Below, in pieces: positions 38,101 through 47,206 of a stretch of DNA of 64,000 nt (positions are counted from its first letter, which is position 1; each line of letters begins with the position of its first letter). Location of the stretch: assembly GCF_003459245.1 (NCBI RefSeq), contig NZ_QRVG01000011.1, forward strand, positions 6,743 to 70,742. The letters are read 5' to 3'. Source of the stretch: Collinsella sp. AF23-2 (GTDB lineage Bacteria; Actinomycetota; Coriobacteriia; Coriobacteriales; Coriobacteriaceae). Made by a program: the position numbers and the translations under genes. Below the pieces are notes generated by a model, which was not told the origin of the DNA, made no database searches, and worked only from the letters and a program-made list of their open reading frames with translations.

Positions 38101-39036
38101 ATGGAAAGCCGCAAGCCGTATCTCGCCACCCTGCCCGGGCTCATCCTGGGCTGCCTCGTCTGCTGCGCGCTCTGGGGGTCGGCTTTTCCCTGCATCAAGA
38201 TCGGCTACGGCCTCTTTGGCATTCCCGCGCACGACAGCGCCTCGCAGCTGCTCTTCGCGGGTCTGCGCTTCACCCTTGCCGGCATGCTGGTCATTGTCGG
38301 CATGAGCGTGGCCCAGCGCCGCCCGCTCGTTCCGCAAGCGCGCGATATCAAGTCTATCCTCACGTTGTCGCTCTTCCAGACTATCGGGCAGTACTTCTTT
38401 TTCTACCTGGGACTCTCGCGCGCCAGCGCCATGTCGAGCTCCATCATCGAGGCCAGCGCCAACTTCTTGGCCATCCTCTTTGCCGCCCTGGCGTTTCACA
38501 CCGAAAAGCTCGATGCGGCCAAGGTGCTCGGCTGCGTACTGGGCTTTGCCGGCGTCGCGCTCGTCAACCTTTCGGGCGCGGACGGTACCTTTGGCTTTAC
38601 GCTCGACGGCGAGGGCTTTATCCTGGCCTCCACCGTCGCGGGTGCCCTTTCGACCTGCCTGATCGGCATCTTCTCGCGCGAGCACGACGGCGTCTTGCTT
38701 GCCGGGTGGCAGTTCTTGGTCGGCGGCCTGGTCCTCACCGCCATCGGCTTTTTGATGGGCGGCACGCTCTCCCCCACAGCGATTGCCCCCGCCATCGCGC
38801 TCATCATCTACATGGCGCTTATCTCCGCGGTCGCGTACTCGCTGTGGTCGCGCCTGCTTGCCGTCAACCCCGTAAGCCGCGTTTCGGTCTTTGGCTTTAT
38901 GAACCCAGTCTTTGGCGTGCTGCTGAGCGCGCTGCTGCTCGGCGAGGGCGCTGGCACGAGCCCCGTTACCGTCATCGTTGCCCTGCTGTTGGTCTGCGGC
39001 GGCATCATCATCGTCAACAAACCCAAAAAGGCCTAG
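38101..39036 (+). CDS. EamA/DMT-family transporter
   Basis: A 311-residue drug/metabolite exporter with ten hydrophobic segments arranged as two EamA repeats (LCCALWGSAFPCIKI opening the first, GFILASTVAGALSTCLIGIFS the second). The substrate is not predictable. ATG at 38101 follows AGGAAGGACATC; the upstream in-frame ATG at 38059 lies inside the purL terminator. Single gene with its own terminator downstream. Confidence 0.87.
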   Translation: MESRKPYLATLPGLILGCLVCCALWGSAFPCIKIGYGLFGIPAHDSASQLLFAGLRFTLAGMLVIVGMSVAQRRPLVPQARDIKSILTLSLFQTIGQYFFFYLGLSRASAMSSSIIEASANFLAILFAALAFHTEKLDAAKVLGCVLGFAGVALVNLSGADGTFGFTLDGEGFILASTVAGALSTCLIGIFSREHDGVLLAGWQFLVGGLVLTAIGFLMGGTLSPTAIAPAIALIIYMALISAVAYSLWSRLLAVNPVSRVSVFGFMNPVFGVLLSALLLGEGAGTSPVTVIVALLLVCGGIIIVNKPKKA

Positions 39037-39109
39037 CGAGCTCACTTTTTTGAGAGGTTGTTCGCACACTTTAGCTTATTGGAGTACATCGGTGAGCTGA
39101 GGGCCGCCA

Positions 39110-39135
39110 CGCACGCAAGCGTGCGCCCCTTTTTC
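39110..39135 (+). terminator. Terminator of the EamA gene
   Basis: CGCACGC-AA-GCGTGCG stem-loop followed by CCCCTTTTTC on the plus strand. It abuts the stop codon of the convergent diguanylate cyclase gene. Confidence 0.75.
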
Positions 39136-40277
39136 TAGCGTATCTGAACGCCGGCTTTCTTTTTCTCGGCCTTGACGCGGTAGAGCTCCGCATCGGCAGC
39201 GCGAAGTAAGTCTTGCCAGGTATCAACACTATCGCCGACCCGCGCGTAACCAATGGACATCCGCAATGCATACGGCACCTCGGCACGAGCGAGCTCGTCG
39301 TTAATCGCCGAACACAGGTCCATGATGTCCTGCTCCGCCGCTGCCTTTTGAAGCACCACGAACTCATCGCCGCCATAACGTGCGATAAAGCCACCAGACG
39401 CTGAGCAGACCTCTTTGAGCGTAGCAGATACGACCTGGAGGGCATGGTCGCCCTCCACATGTCCATAGCGATCGTTAATCTGCTTAAAGCCGTCAGCGTC
39501 CATCATGAGCAGATACACATCTTCGGCCTGATCCATATTCGAGAAGAGCGACAGCATATAGGTCTCAAAGCGGTTGCGATTGTTGAGACCGGTCAACGGG
39601 TCGGTCGAGATCATCTGCTCCTGGCAAACAATGTAGAGCTGCAACATACTTAACATGATGCCGACACTAAGGCAAGGACCCGAATAAAAGACCTGAAAGA
39701 CACCAGCTACCAGGGCCGGAATGGCGAAAAATGCCAAGGTTTGATAGATGGCCTTCTTTTGTAGGCTCTCGACCTTGCAAGATTGTATAAACGCATGCAG
39801 GGACGTATATATAACGTAGCAGTAGCTGACGATGGGCTGGATCATATAGACAAAACCACGACGATACGCGCCCTGCGCATCGATATAGAACAGGGCATGC
39901 GTCCAGTAGCTCGAAAACGCCAGTACGACTACCAGCGCCGCAGGCAGCGTTACAAGCGCCACTCTAGAGCGCGCGGTCAAAAGGCGAGAACCCTGCACCG
40001 TCTCGGAATAGATAAACCAAATAAGGCACGCGGCGGCAAAGAGCGAAAACGAAACCGCGTTGGAAATCCAGTTGGCAGCAATGCCCAGCGTGCCGCCCAC
40101 ACCGTCCGAAAGCGTCCAGATTATATCGAATAACATGTACGCGGCAGAGGTGTAGCCGAGCGTACTAAACAATAACTGCTGGGTACTCGAGAACAAGGAG
40201 TGGCGACTTCGCGCGGCAAGCCCGATAAGAACAATCATGCATAGCAGGAATATCTCGATCTTGAGTGCCTTAACCAC
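39135..40277 (-). CDS. Membrane-bound diguanylate cyclase (GGDEF)
   Basis: Makes cyclic di-GMP from two GTP. Residues about 1-215 hold six or seven membrane segments of a 7TM-type sensor; the cytoplasmic GGDEF domain begins at STDPLTGLNNRNRFE. The active-site motif is RYGGDEFVVL with an upstream MDADGFKQINDRYGH, so it looks catalytically competent. There is no RxxD inhibitory site five residues before GGDEF (GGFIARY instead), so product inhibition is probably missing. No EAL or HD-GYP partner is in the window. GTG at 40277 has AAGGGATGG upstream; TTG at 40295 is an alternative start. Confidence 0.9.
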   Translation of the reverse strand: MVKALKIEIFLLCMIVLIGLAARSRHSLFSSTQQLLFSTLGYTSAAYMLFDIIWTLSDGVGGTLGIAANWISNAVSFSLFAAACLIWFIYSETVQGSRLLTARSRVALVTLPAALVVVLAFSSYWTHALFYIDAQGAYRRGFVYMIQPIVSYCYVIYTSLHAFIQSCKVESLQKKAIYQTLAFFAIPALVAGVFQVFYSGPCLSVGIMLSMLQLYIVCQEQMISTDPLTGLNNRNRFETYMLSLFSNMDQAEDVYLLMMDADGFKQINDRYGHVEGDHALQVVSATLKEVCSASGGFIARYGGDEFVVLQKAAAEQDIMDLCSAINDELARAEVPYALRMSIGYARVGDSVDTWQDLLRAADAELYRVKAEKKKAGVQIR

Positions 40278-40377
40278 TAGACGCCATCCCTTCAATATCC
40301 AAGTGGTCAGAATCGCCCGATTCGTGCCTGGGCAATAAACACCCCTACTCCGCAGGGGTATAGGGAATAATAGCAGA

Positions 40378-40417
40378 GCGCCCGAACGTCACTGCAAGAC
40401 AGCTCTCGTTCGGGCGC
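40378..40417 (-). terminator. Hairpin after kdgT
   Basis: Perfect 11-bp arms GCGCCCGAACG and CGTTCGGGCGC with an 18-base loop, 49 bases beyond the permease stop. On the minus strand it is followed by TCTGCTATTATT, a modest T-rich tail. Confidence 0.6.
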
Positions 40418-40466
40418 CCATACGGCGCGAATTGCACACGCCGGCTTGATTGACTCGCGTCGACGA

Positions 40467-41489
40467 TTACTCGCCGTCGATGTCGGTCGCGACGGCCTCC
40501 TCAATAGCCTCGACGCCTTCGACCGACAGATCCTCTTCGCCGTGGCAGAACTTCTTATCGACCCAGCCGGTCAGAATCGGGGCCATGATGGCCGTGATGA
40601 TGACGGCGGTGGCGATCTGCGCATACGCGGTGGGCGCAAGCTCGGCATAGCGCGGCGCGACCTCAGCAAGAGCAACCGGCGTGGTCATAGCCGTGCCGGC
40701 GATGGTGGAGCAAGCAACGGCGGCCTTGCCGTTGCCGCCGCACAAGCGCTCGAAGGCAAAGGTGATGGGGCCAACGATAAAGAGGGTGATGAGGCCCAAC
40801 AGAATGCCGGAAATACCGCCGGTGATAAAGCTCGACAGGCTCATGGACGCACCGAGCTGAAATCCGATGACGGCAATCGCGGGATTGGCACCGGGAACCA
40901 GCAGGTTCTTGATAAACGGGAACAGGTTGCCCAGAACCATGCCAATAACGAGTGGCAAGATGGAGCCGATAATGGTGCCAATGGGAATGTTGGCGAGGCC
41001 GGAAACACCGAGGATGATCATCGTGACGGCGGGGCCAGCCGTAAAGAACAGGATACCGACGGCGCCCTGCTCGGACTCATCGCCGAACTCGCCCATGATG
41101 CCCGTATAGAGCGCCATGTTGCAAAACGTGATGCCGCCGATGATAGACACGGAGCTCAGACCCAGGAAGTTGTCGTTAAAGAAATATGCCACGCCCAGGC
41201 CGAGAGCCGCTGCGACGACCAGCTTGGGGATCAGCACGACGATACCGGTCTTGATGGCACCCGGCGTGGACTTAAAGCTGATGCCGGCGCCCACAAACAG
41301 CAGGATCGCGGCGACAATGGTATTGGAGCCACCGCGGCAGGCAGCCGTAAAGAATCCGCCGATCTCAAAAACCTGCGGGCAGAAGGTGTTGAGCAAAAGA
41401 CCGACGATCATCGGATAAATCATGATGTCGCCCGGGATGCGCGGGACCTTGAATTTCTTTTGCTCGTTGGTGGTTGCTTCCTGTGCCAT
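40467..41489 (-). CDS. kdgT: 2-keto-3-deoxygluconate permease (KdgT family)
   Basis: A 340-residue membrane protein with about ten hydrophobic segments. The start FKVPRIPGDIMIYPMIVGLLLNTF and the later IGGITFCNMALYTGIMGEFG and PGANPAIAVIGFQLGA are typical of KdgT. It imports 2-keto-3-deoxygluconate, a pectin and uronate breakdown product, with protons. ATG at 41489 follows GGGGGTTTC; the longer reading to 41519 adds ten unconserved residues. No kdgK or kdgA gene is adjacent, so the pathway must lie elsewhere. Confidence 0.9.
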   Translation of the reverse strand: MAQEATTNEQKKFKVPRIPGDIMIYPMIVGLLLNTFCPQVFEIGGFFTAACRGGSNTIVAAILLFVGAGISFKSTPGAIKTGIVVLIPKLVVAAALGLGVAYFFNDNFLGLSSVSIIGGITFCNMALYTGIMGEFGDESEQGAVGILFFTAGPAVTMIILGVSGLANIPIGTIIGSILPLVIGMVLGNLFPFIKNLLVPGANPAIAVIGFQLGASMSLSSFITGGISGILLGLITLFIVGPITFAFERLCGGNGKAAVACSTIAGTAMTTPVALAEVAPRYAELAPTAYAQIATAVIITAIMAPILTGWVDKKFCHGEEDLSVEGVEAIEEAVATDIDGE

Positions 41490-41639
41490 GAAACCCCCAT
41501 TTCCGCTGACGGGATACAAAAGCCCACGTCACGCTTTGCTACAGTAAAGTTTGACCATGGTACCAGAAGAAATAGACCAGCTCGGTGAAAAACTCGACAA
41601 GTTGGGATGGAACGAGATTCGGCGCCCGCGACGCCACCC

Positions 41640-41963
41640 CTATATAAGGCTCAAGACGATATAGAGTACGATGCCCGAGACGCAGCACCACAGCATCGAT
41701 TTTGTCTTGACCGCCACGACCACGACGCCGGCGGCCGCAATCCAGGGAACCAAGGCAGGCCAGAGCCCCGCGTCGAACGCGCCGGGACTCACCAAGTCGT
41801 TGGCGACCAGCGCGGCAAAGGCAGCGGGCGGGATATAGCCCAGGGCCTCGGTAATACGGGGCGACAGGGTCCGCCCGCGCAAGGCGAACGCCGGCGCGAT
41901 GCGAAAGAACGCGATAGCAGCCCACGACGACAGCCACAGAACCAAGAACTCGTTAACGGGCAT
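41640..41963 (-). CDS. azlD: Branched-chain amino acid exporter small subunit AzlD
   Basis: A 107-residue protein with four membrane segments. IAFFRIAPAFALRGRTLSPRI and the LGYIPPAAFAALV motif identify AzlD. It works with AzlC to export branched-chain amino acids or analogues. ATG at 41963 has GAGG upstream and overlaps the azlC end by 11 bases; a longer reading to 42014 would lie inside azlC. The pair could balance uptake by the liv system earlier in the window. Confidence 0.88.
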   Translation of the reverse strand: MPVNEFLVLWLSSWAAIAFFRIAPAFALRGRTLSPRITEALGYIPPAAFAALVANDLVSPGAFDAGLWPALVPWIAAAGVVVVAVKTKSMLWCCVSGIVLYIVLSLI

Positions 41964-42714
41964 CGCGGGCACCTCTTCCGTCAAATACAGCATCGCACGC
42001 CAGCGCAATGGCAATGCCGACCACGACGCTTGCCGGCACGGTAATATTCATGAGGCCCAAGAACTTGCATACGGCGACGGACACCGCGCCCGAAACCGCC
42101 GCGACAACGTTGCCGCGCGACAACCGCTGCGAAAAGAGTAGACAGATAAAGAGCGACGTGCAGACGAAACTCGCAATAGCGGTGGGAACATCGACAACGG
42201 CGCCGACGATGGCGCCCGTCGTACACGATACGCCCCATGTTGCGATAAGGATCACGTTGAGCACAAAGGACTCGCGCGGGCCCCAATCCTCCCCTTCAAC
42301 CAACTTGGCAAGCGAGATGCCATATGCCTCCTCGGTAAGTGTCGCGGCAACAGCCAGCGTCTGACGCTTCGAGGCGCCCGCCAGATGGGGTGCGATCGAT
42401 GCCGAGTAAAGCGCAAAGCGCGAGGAGATGGCGGCGACGCTCGCGACGATCGATGCTGCAGGCACGCCCGCCAGCCACAGGTTGCAGATCATAAACTGGC
42501 CGCTGCCCGTCACAAACGTGCTGCTCAGAGCAAAGACCATCCAGGGCTCCATTCCCGTCTGCCCCATGATCATTCCGCACGGCGCGCCTATTGCAACATA
42601 GGTAAGCATCACTGGCCAGACGATTTTAAAGATCCTAAGGACCATGCCACTCCCATTCTGGTAATTCGTCTGCAGCGCGCCTTGCAACGCAGCAGAAATA
42701 TCAACCGGTGGCAA
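41953..42714 (-). CDS. azlC: Branched-chain amino acid exporter large subunit AzlC
   Basis: A 253-residue AzlC protein. The family motif AIGAPCGMIMGQTGMEPWM and SGQFMICNLWLAGVPAASIV are clear, with six to seven membrane segments. It pairs with AzlD. The first ATG at 42714 is plausible though without a strong ribosome site; ATG at 42645 (MVLRIFKIVWP) is a shorter alternative. Divergent from the HD-domain gene. Confidence 0.88.
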   Translation of the reverse strand: MPPVDISAALQGALQTNYQNGSGMVLRIFKIVWPVMLTYVAIGAPCGMIMGQTGMEPWMVFALSSTFVTGSGQFMICNLWLAGVPAASIVASVAAISSRFALYSASIAPHLAGASKRQTLAVAATLTEEAYGISLAKLVEGEDWGPRESFVLNVILIATWGVSCTTGAIVGAVVDVPTAIASFVCTSLFICLLFSQRLSRGNVVAAVSGAVSVAVCKFLGLMNITVPASVVVGIAIALACDAVFDGRGARDAR

Positions 42715-42771
42715 TAAAGTTCACCTACAATTGCCACCGGATCGAAAGACACAACTTTTTAGGAAGTCATT

Positions 42772-43584
42772 ATGACAGTTATCGATCGAGACCGGGCGCG
42801 CGCGGCCTTCAAAAGCTACACCGATGCCTACGACGCCACCAACCCACGCATCGCGCTCAAAATCGAGCATACGTACCACGTGGCCGAGGCATGCGATGCC
42901 GTAGCGCGCGAGCAGGGCTGGTCGTCAGAAGATATTGACCTGGCATGGCTTTGCGGCCTGCTACACGATATGGGCCGCTTTGAGCAGTTGCGGCGCTGGG
43001 ACACCTTTAAGGACGCCGAGAGCATGAGCCATGCAGCGCTGGGCATCGAGGTCCTCTTTGGCGAGAATCCCGCCGATGCACCCGCCGTAACGAGCATCCG
43101 CGACTTTATCGATGACCCGGCAGAGGACGAACTGATCCGCGCGAGCATCGCCCACCACAGTGATTTTCGCCTGCCCACGGAACTCGACACCCGTACACGG
43201 AGCTTCTGCGAGATCGTGCGCGATGGCGACAAGATTGACATTATGCGCACCATCGCCGACAGCACCGTCGACACCATCCTCAAGGTGGATGAGGACACGT
43301 TTCTCGCCAGCCACTTCTCGACACCGGCGCTTACCGCCTTTGACGAGCATCGCTGCGTCGCGCGTGACGAGCGCAACGAGCCGGCGGACTACCTGGTGGG
43401 GCTCATCTGCTTTATGTTTGAGCTCGTCCATCCGGCAAGCCGTGCACTGGCGCGCGAGCAAGGCGATATCTATCGCCTGCTCGACGCGCCCTTTGGCATT
43501 ACGCGACCCTTTACCGACCCCGCCGCGCAGGCAACCTGGAGCCGCCTTAAGGACGAGCTGCGCCGCTGGCTGGCAAGCGCTTAG
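42772..43584 (+). CDS. HD-domain metal-dependent phosphohydrolase
   Basis: A 270-residue cytoplasmic HD protein. His36 (TYHVAEACD), the His65-Asp66 doublet (GLLHDMGRFE), His127-type residues in SIAHHSDF and Asp in RDGDKIDIMR form the metal site. HD proteins hydrolyse nucleotides or phosphoesters; the substrate is unknown. ATG at 42772 follows TAGGAAGTCATT. Its stop overlaps the stop of the convergent EtfA gene by three bases. Confidence 0.85.
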   Translation: MTVIDRDRARAAFKSYTDAYDATNPRIALKIEHTYHVAEACDAVAREQGWSSEDIDLAWLCGLLHDMGRFEQLRRWDTFKDAESMSHAALGIEVLFGENPADAPAVTSIRDFIDDPAEDELIRASIAHHSDFRLPTELDTRTRSFCEIVRDGDKIDIMRTIADSTVDTILKVDEDTFLASHFSTPALTAFDEHRCVARDERNEPADYLVGLICFMFELVHPASRALAREQGDIYRLLDAPFGITRPFTDPAAQATWSRLKDELRRWLASA

Positions 43585-44786
43585 CACTCGAGCTGAGCCA
43601 GCAGTTCCTCAACGATCTCAACGGCATCGCCGACGACCTTGTACTGGGCGGCACCGAAGATGGGGGCATCCGGGTCCTCATTGATGGCAACAATGCACTC
43701 CGCCCCACCGATGCCGGCGAGATGCTGGATAGCACCCGAGACACCGATGCTCACGAGGAGCTTGGGCGAGACCGATACACCCGTCTGGCCAATTTGGTGG
43801 CGATACTCCAACCAGCCTGCCTCCACAATGGGACGCGTGCAACCAAGCTCGGCACCCAGGGCATCGGCGAGCTTTCGCATCAGGGGCAGATTCTTCTTGG
43901 AGCCGATGCCGCGGCCCACCACGACCAGACGCTCGGCATCGGCAATTGAGGCCTGCTGTCCCCACTCCTCGGCGGGAATCGAGATCTCGACGCGGGCCTT
44001 AACGTCATCCGCAAGCACTACCTGGGTAATCGTGCCGGAGCGGCTATAGTCAAACTCGGGCGCCTTAAAGATGCCGGGGCGCACCGTTGCCATCTGAGGA
44101 CGGTGGTTGGGGCAGATAATGGTGGCCATCAGGTTGCCGCCAAACGCCGGGCGCGTCTGCTGCAGCAGACCCGTCTCCGTATCCACCGAAAGCACCGTGC
44201 AATCAGCCGTAAGGCCCGTCTGCAGGCGCACGGCAACGCCGGGTGCCAGTTCGCGGCCAAACGCGGTCGCGCCGTACAGAATGGCCTCGGGCTTGCGCTC
44301 GGCCACCAAATCGTAGATCAGGCGAGCATAGACCTCCGCGTCGTTCTGACGCAGGCGCTCGTCACGACAGACCAGAACTTCGTCCGCGCCGGCACAAACC
44401 AGGTGTTCGAGGTCCTCGAGCGAGCCCTCGGGGCTCATGCCGACCAGTGCCACCAGGCGACAGCCGCGGGCATCAGCAAGCTCGCGTCCCTTGCCCATGA
44501 GCTCGAAGGCCACGGATGCCACGGCATCGTGCTTGTCAGTTTGCACGAAGACCCAAATGTCTCGATATGCGTCAAGGTCTACCGCGCCGGCGGCCTCGTC
44601 GCGCTCGATCGAGATGGCGTTGACGGGGCAGGCGTCGACGCACCCGCCGCACAGGATACAGCCGTCGGTTACGCGGGCACAGCGATTGGGGCGCTCGCCC
44701 TCCACCACAATGCCGCCCGAGGCGCAGGCGCGAACGCAGCGACCGCAGCCGATACAGGCTTCGCTATCGATAATCAGCCCGCTCAT
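43581..44786 (-). CDS. etfA: Electron transfer flavoprotein alpha subunit with N-terminal 2[4Fe-4S] ferredoxin domain (LctC-like)
   Basis: A 401-residue fusion. Residues 1-60 form a ferredoxin with eight-plus cysteines (Cys11, 14, 17, 21 and Cys43, 46, 49, 53). Residues 75-400 are EtfA with the FAD-binding region (VVGRGIGSKKNLPLM, GQTGVSVSPKLLVSIGVSG). This layout matches LctC of the Acetobacterium woodii lactate dehydrogenase/Etf complex, where flavin-based bifurcation couples lactate oxidation to ferredoxin and NAD. It directly follows etfB and a GlcD-like oxidase in one operon, which supports the same role. ATG at 44786. Confidence 0.92.
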   Translation of the reverse strand: MSGLIIDSEACIGCGRCVRACASGGIVVEGERPNRCARVTDGCILCGGCVDACPVNAISIERDEAAGAVDLDAYRDIWVFVQTDKHDAVASVAFELMGKGRELADARGCRLVALVGMSPEGSLEDLEHLVCAGADEVLVCRDERLRQNDAEVYARLIYDLVAERKPEAILYGATAFGRELAPGVAVRLQTGLTADCTVLSVDTETGLLQQTRPAFGGNLMATIICPNHRPQMATVRPGIFKAPEFDYSRSGTITQVVLADDVKARVEISIPAEEWGQQASIADAERLVVVGRGIGSKKNLPLMRKLADALGAELGCTRPIVEAGWLEYRHQIGQTGVSVSPKLLVSIGVSGAIQHLAGIGGAECIVAINEDPDAPIFGAAQYKVVGDAVEIVEELLAQLEC

Positions 44787-45602
44787 CTATGCCATCCCCT
44801 CAATAATCTTGGCAAGTTTTACCGCCTGCCCGGACGCCGTTCCCTCGACGGCCTCGCACGTTTGGTCACGGTCGGGCACAAACGAGCGCACGACCTGCGT
44901 CGGTGATCCGGCAAGGCCGCAACGCGAGGGGTCGGCGTTTACGTCGGCAGCGCTGGCCACGCGCACGTCTGCATCCTCGGCCGCGCGAATACCGGCAATA
45001 CTCGGCATGCGCAGCTGGCCAATCTCCTTGGCAGTCGTCATCGCACACGGCATCTCCAGGTACACCGTCTCCTCGCCGGCATCGCAGCCGTGAACGAGCG
45101 CCAGCGAGCCACACGTCGTAAATCCCGCGCTCTGCACACAGCTCACGTCGGTCACGCAGGGGACCCCAAAGGCGCCGGCCAGCTCGGGGCCGATCTGGGC
45201 CGTATCGCCGTCCACTGCCATCTTGCCGCAGATGAGCAGGTCAAAATCCTCATCGAGTGCCTCGATGCCGCATTTGAGGGCATAGGTGGTGGCTAGGGTA
45301 TCGGCGCCCGCAAAGGCTCGGTCGGTCAGCAGCAGCGCGTCGTCGGCACCGCGGGCGATGCAGTCGCGCAGCAGCGATTCGGTCGCGGGGATGCCCATCG
45401 ACACCACCGTCACACGCACGTCCATGCCAAAGCCGATAAAGTCGTCCTTCAGCGCTAGCGCACATTCGAGGGCACTTGCATCGAAGGGATTAATGACCGC
45501 CTGCTTGCCATCACGCACGATAGTATTGGTCTTGGGGTCCATCTTGACCTCGGTGCTTCCGGGCACCGCCTTGACGCACACCACCATATGGAAATCACTC
45601 AT
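44787..45602 (-). CDS. etfB: Electron transfer flavoprotein beta subunit (LctB-like)
   Basis: A 271-residue EtfB. The N-terminus MSDFHMVVCVKAVPGSTEVK, the ANINPFD-type segment (VINPFDASALECALAL) and DGDTAQIGPELA are conserved family features, the last being part of the nucleotide-binding loop. It binds a second flavin or AMP beside EtfA. ATG at 45602 has GGGGG nine bases upstream and is preferred; GTG at 45608, overlapping the oxidase stop, is an alternative. Middle gene of the oxidase-etfB-etfA unit. Confidence 0.92.
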   Translation of the reverse strand: MSDFHMVVCVKAVPGSTEVKMDPKTNTIVRDGKQAVINPFDASALECALALKDDFIGFGMDVRVTVVSMGIPATESLLRDCIARGADDALLLTDRAFAGADTLATTYALKCGIEALDEDFDLLICGKMAVDGDTAQIGPELAGAFGVPCVTDVSCVQSAGFTTCGSLALVHGCDAGEETVYLEMPCAMTTAKEIGQLRMPSIAGIRAAEDADVRVASAADVNADPSRCGLAGSPTQVVRSFVPDRDQTCEAVEGTASGQAVKLAKIIEGMA

Positions 45603-45604
45603 CT

Positions 45605-47206
45605 TCACGCGCCCCCTTTCTGAACGAGTTCATCCAAGAGCTTCTCCGTAAACAGGTTGCCGCGACCCAGCTGGCCGGCAGGATCGAGCTGGAGTTTGAG
45701 ACGCGCCGACTCGACCATGGCCTCGTGGCCGTACATCGTCTCCAAGAAGCCCGCCTTGATCTTGCCGACGCCGTGTTCGGCAGAAACGGCACCGCCCATG
45801 GCCGTGACCTCGGAAGCCCACTGGGCAAAGAGTTCTCCACCACGACGGTAGTCTTGCGCATCGCGCGGCAGGATGTTCACATGCAGATGGTTGTTCCCGA
45901 TGTGTCCCCAGGCAGCAGACTCAAGCCCGCTTTCGGCCAGCGTGCGGCGATAGAGGGCCATGACATCGGCAAGGCATGCATTGGGCACCGACATGTCCGA
46001 GCCCAACTTGGTGATAGTGGGATCCGTGCGGCGGCGCTCGTCGATAAGCATGTTGACGCTCTCAGGCACCGCGTGGCGGAAGAACCGCTGGCACTCGCGA
46101 TCGACTTCGGTGCGGGCGACCCATGTCGCATCGTCGCGGCCGCCCGCAAGCTCCAGCACCCATCCCAGGTGGTACAGCTCCTCGGTCGCCTGCGCCTCGT
46201 CGTCGCAGTCGAGCTCCACGTAGACACAGACCTTTGCCTCGTCGTCGAGCGCCGGCAGCGAGGCAAACGCCGTCGACTGCTCGCGCTGGCGACGTAGAAT
46301 ATCCAGGGCGCCAGCATCGAAGTACTCGATGGCAGCCGCATGGGACAGGACAGGGCGCACGGAATCGGTAAAGGACACCGCCTTGTCCTCGCTATCGAAA
46401 AAGCAACTCACACCCCATACGACCGAAGGTGCCGCCTGCAGGGCGATCTCGAGCTCGGTAATGACGCCGAGCGTGCCGCACGCGCCGATAAAGAGGTCGA
46501 TGGCGTCCATATCGTCCGCAACGAAATAGCCTGAGGCATTTTTTGTCTCGGGCATGGTATAGCCGGGAAGATCGAGCTCGAGCGTACGGCCCGCTGCCGT
46601 CACGAGCGACAGGTGGCGGTCCTGGGCAAAAGCCTCGCCGCGCTGAAGCTCAAGCAAATCGCCATCAGCCAGCGCGACGTGGAGTCCCGTGATATGCGGG
46701 CGCATGGGACCGTAAGCGTAGCTGCGGGCGCCTGAGGCGTTGCATGCCGCCATGCCGCCCAGACAGGCAGATGCCTCGGTGGGATCGGTGGGAAAGAACT
46801 GCTCGGGGGACTCTTGGAACTCCTCGTAGGCCTCAAGCGATGCCTGGTCCCAACCAGCGGTCGGCAGTACCTTCTTGCTCAGCTGCTTACGCAGCTCCGA
46901 GAGCACAACGCCCGGCTCCACGCGCAGCAGAAATTGGCCTTGTTCATCGCGGCGAAGGCCCAAGTAGCGATTCATACGGGAAGTATTGAGGATATGCCCA
47001 CCGTGGGGCACGGCACCGGCGGCAAGGCCGGTTCGGGCGCCCTGAACCGTTACCGGGACACGCTCGGCATGGAGCGTTTCCAAAATGGCACGGACCTCGT
47101 CTTCCGTTGTCGGAAACGAGATGCTCGATGCTTCGCCCGATGCGCGAGATTCGTCGCGGCCATACTCTTCGAACTCGTCGGTGAAGGGTTTGATGGTTGC
47201 AGACAC
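45605..47206 (-). CDS. lctD: FAD-linked oxidase, GlcD/LctD-type lactate dehydrogenase
   Basis: A 533-residue flavoprotein with an N-terminal FAD-binding PCMH domain (VPVTVQGARTGLAAGAVPHGGHIL, GGMAACNASGARSYAYG, GACGTLGVITELE) and a C-terminal FAD-oxidase domain ending AVSAEHGVGKIKAGFL, where the histidine-rich GHIGNNHLHVNILP motif lies. It oxidises D-lactate or a similar 2-hydroxyacid. Followed by etfB and ferredoxin-fused etfA, it fits the LctBCD electron-bifurcating complex, although gene order differs (dehydrogenase first). ATG at 47206 follows AAAGGGGGAG. Substrate and bifurcation are inferred. Confidence 0.9.
   Translation of the reverse strand: MSATIKPFTDEFEEYGRDESRASGEASSISFPTTEDEVRAILETLHAERVPVTVQGARTGLAAGAVPHGGHILNTSRMNRYLGLRRDEQGQFLLRVEPGVVLSELRKQLSKKVLPTAGWDQASLEAYEEFQESPEQFFPTDPTEASACLGGMAACNASGARSYAYGPMRPHITGLHVALADGDLLELQRGEAFAQDRHLSLVTAAGRTLELDLPGYTMPETKNASGYFVADDMDAIDLFIGACGTLGVITELEIALQAAPSVVWGVSCFFDSEDKAVSFTDSVRPVLSHAAAIEYFDAGALDILRRQREQSTAFASLPALDDEAKVCVYVELDCDDEAQATEELYHLGWVLELAGGRDDATWVARTEVDRECQRFFRHAVPESVNMLIDERRRTDPTITKLGSDMSVPNACLADVMALYRRTLAESGLESAAWGHIGNNHLHVNILPRDAQDYRRGGELFAQWASEVTAMGGAVSAEHGVGKIKAGFLETMYGHEAMVESARLKLQLDPAGQLGRGNLFTEKLLDELVQKGGA

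Noticed and set aside
36373-39069. Open frame of 898 codons opposite purL and the EamA gene
   Set aside because: Shadow of two identified genes; it also crosses the purL terminator.
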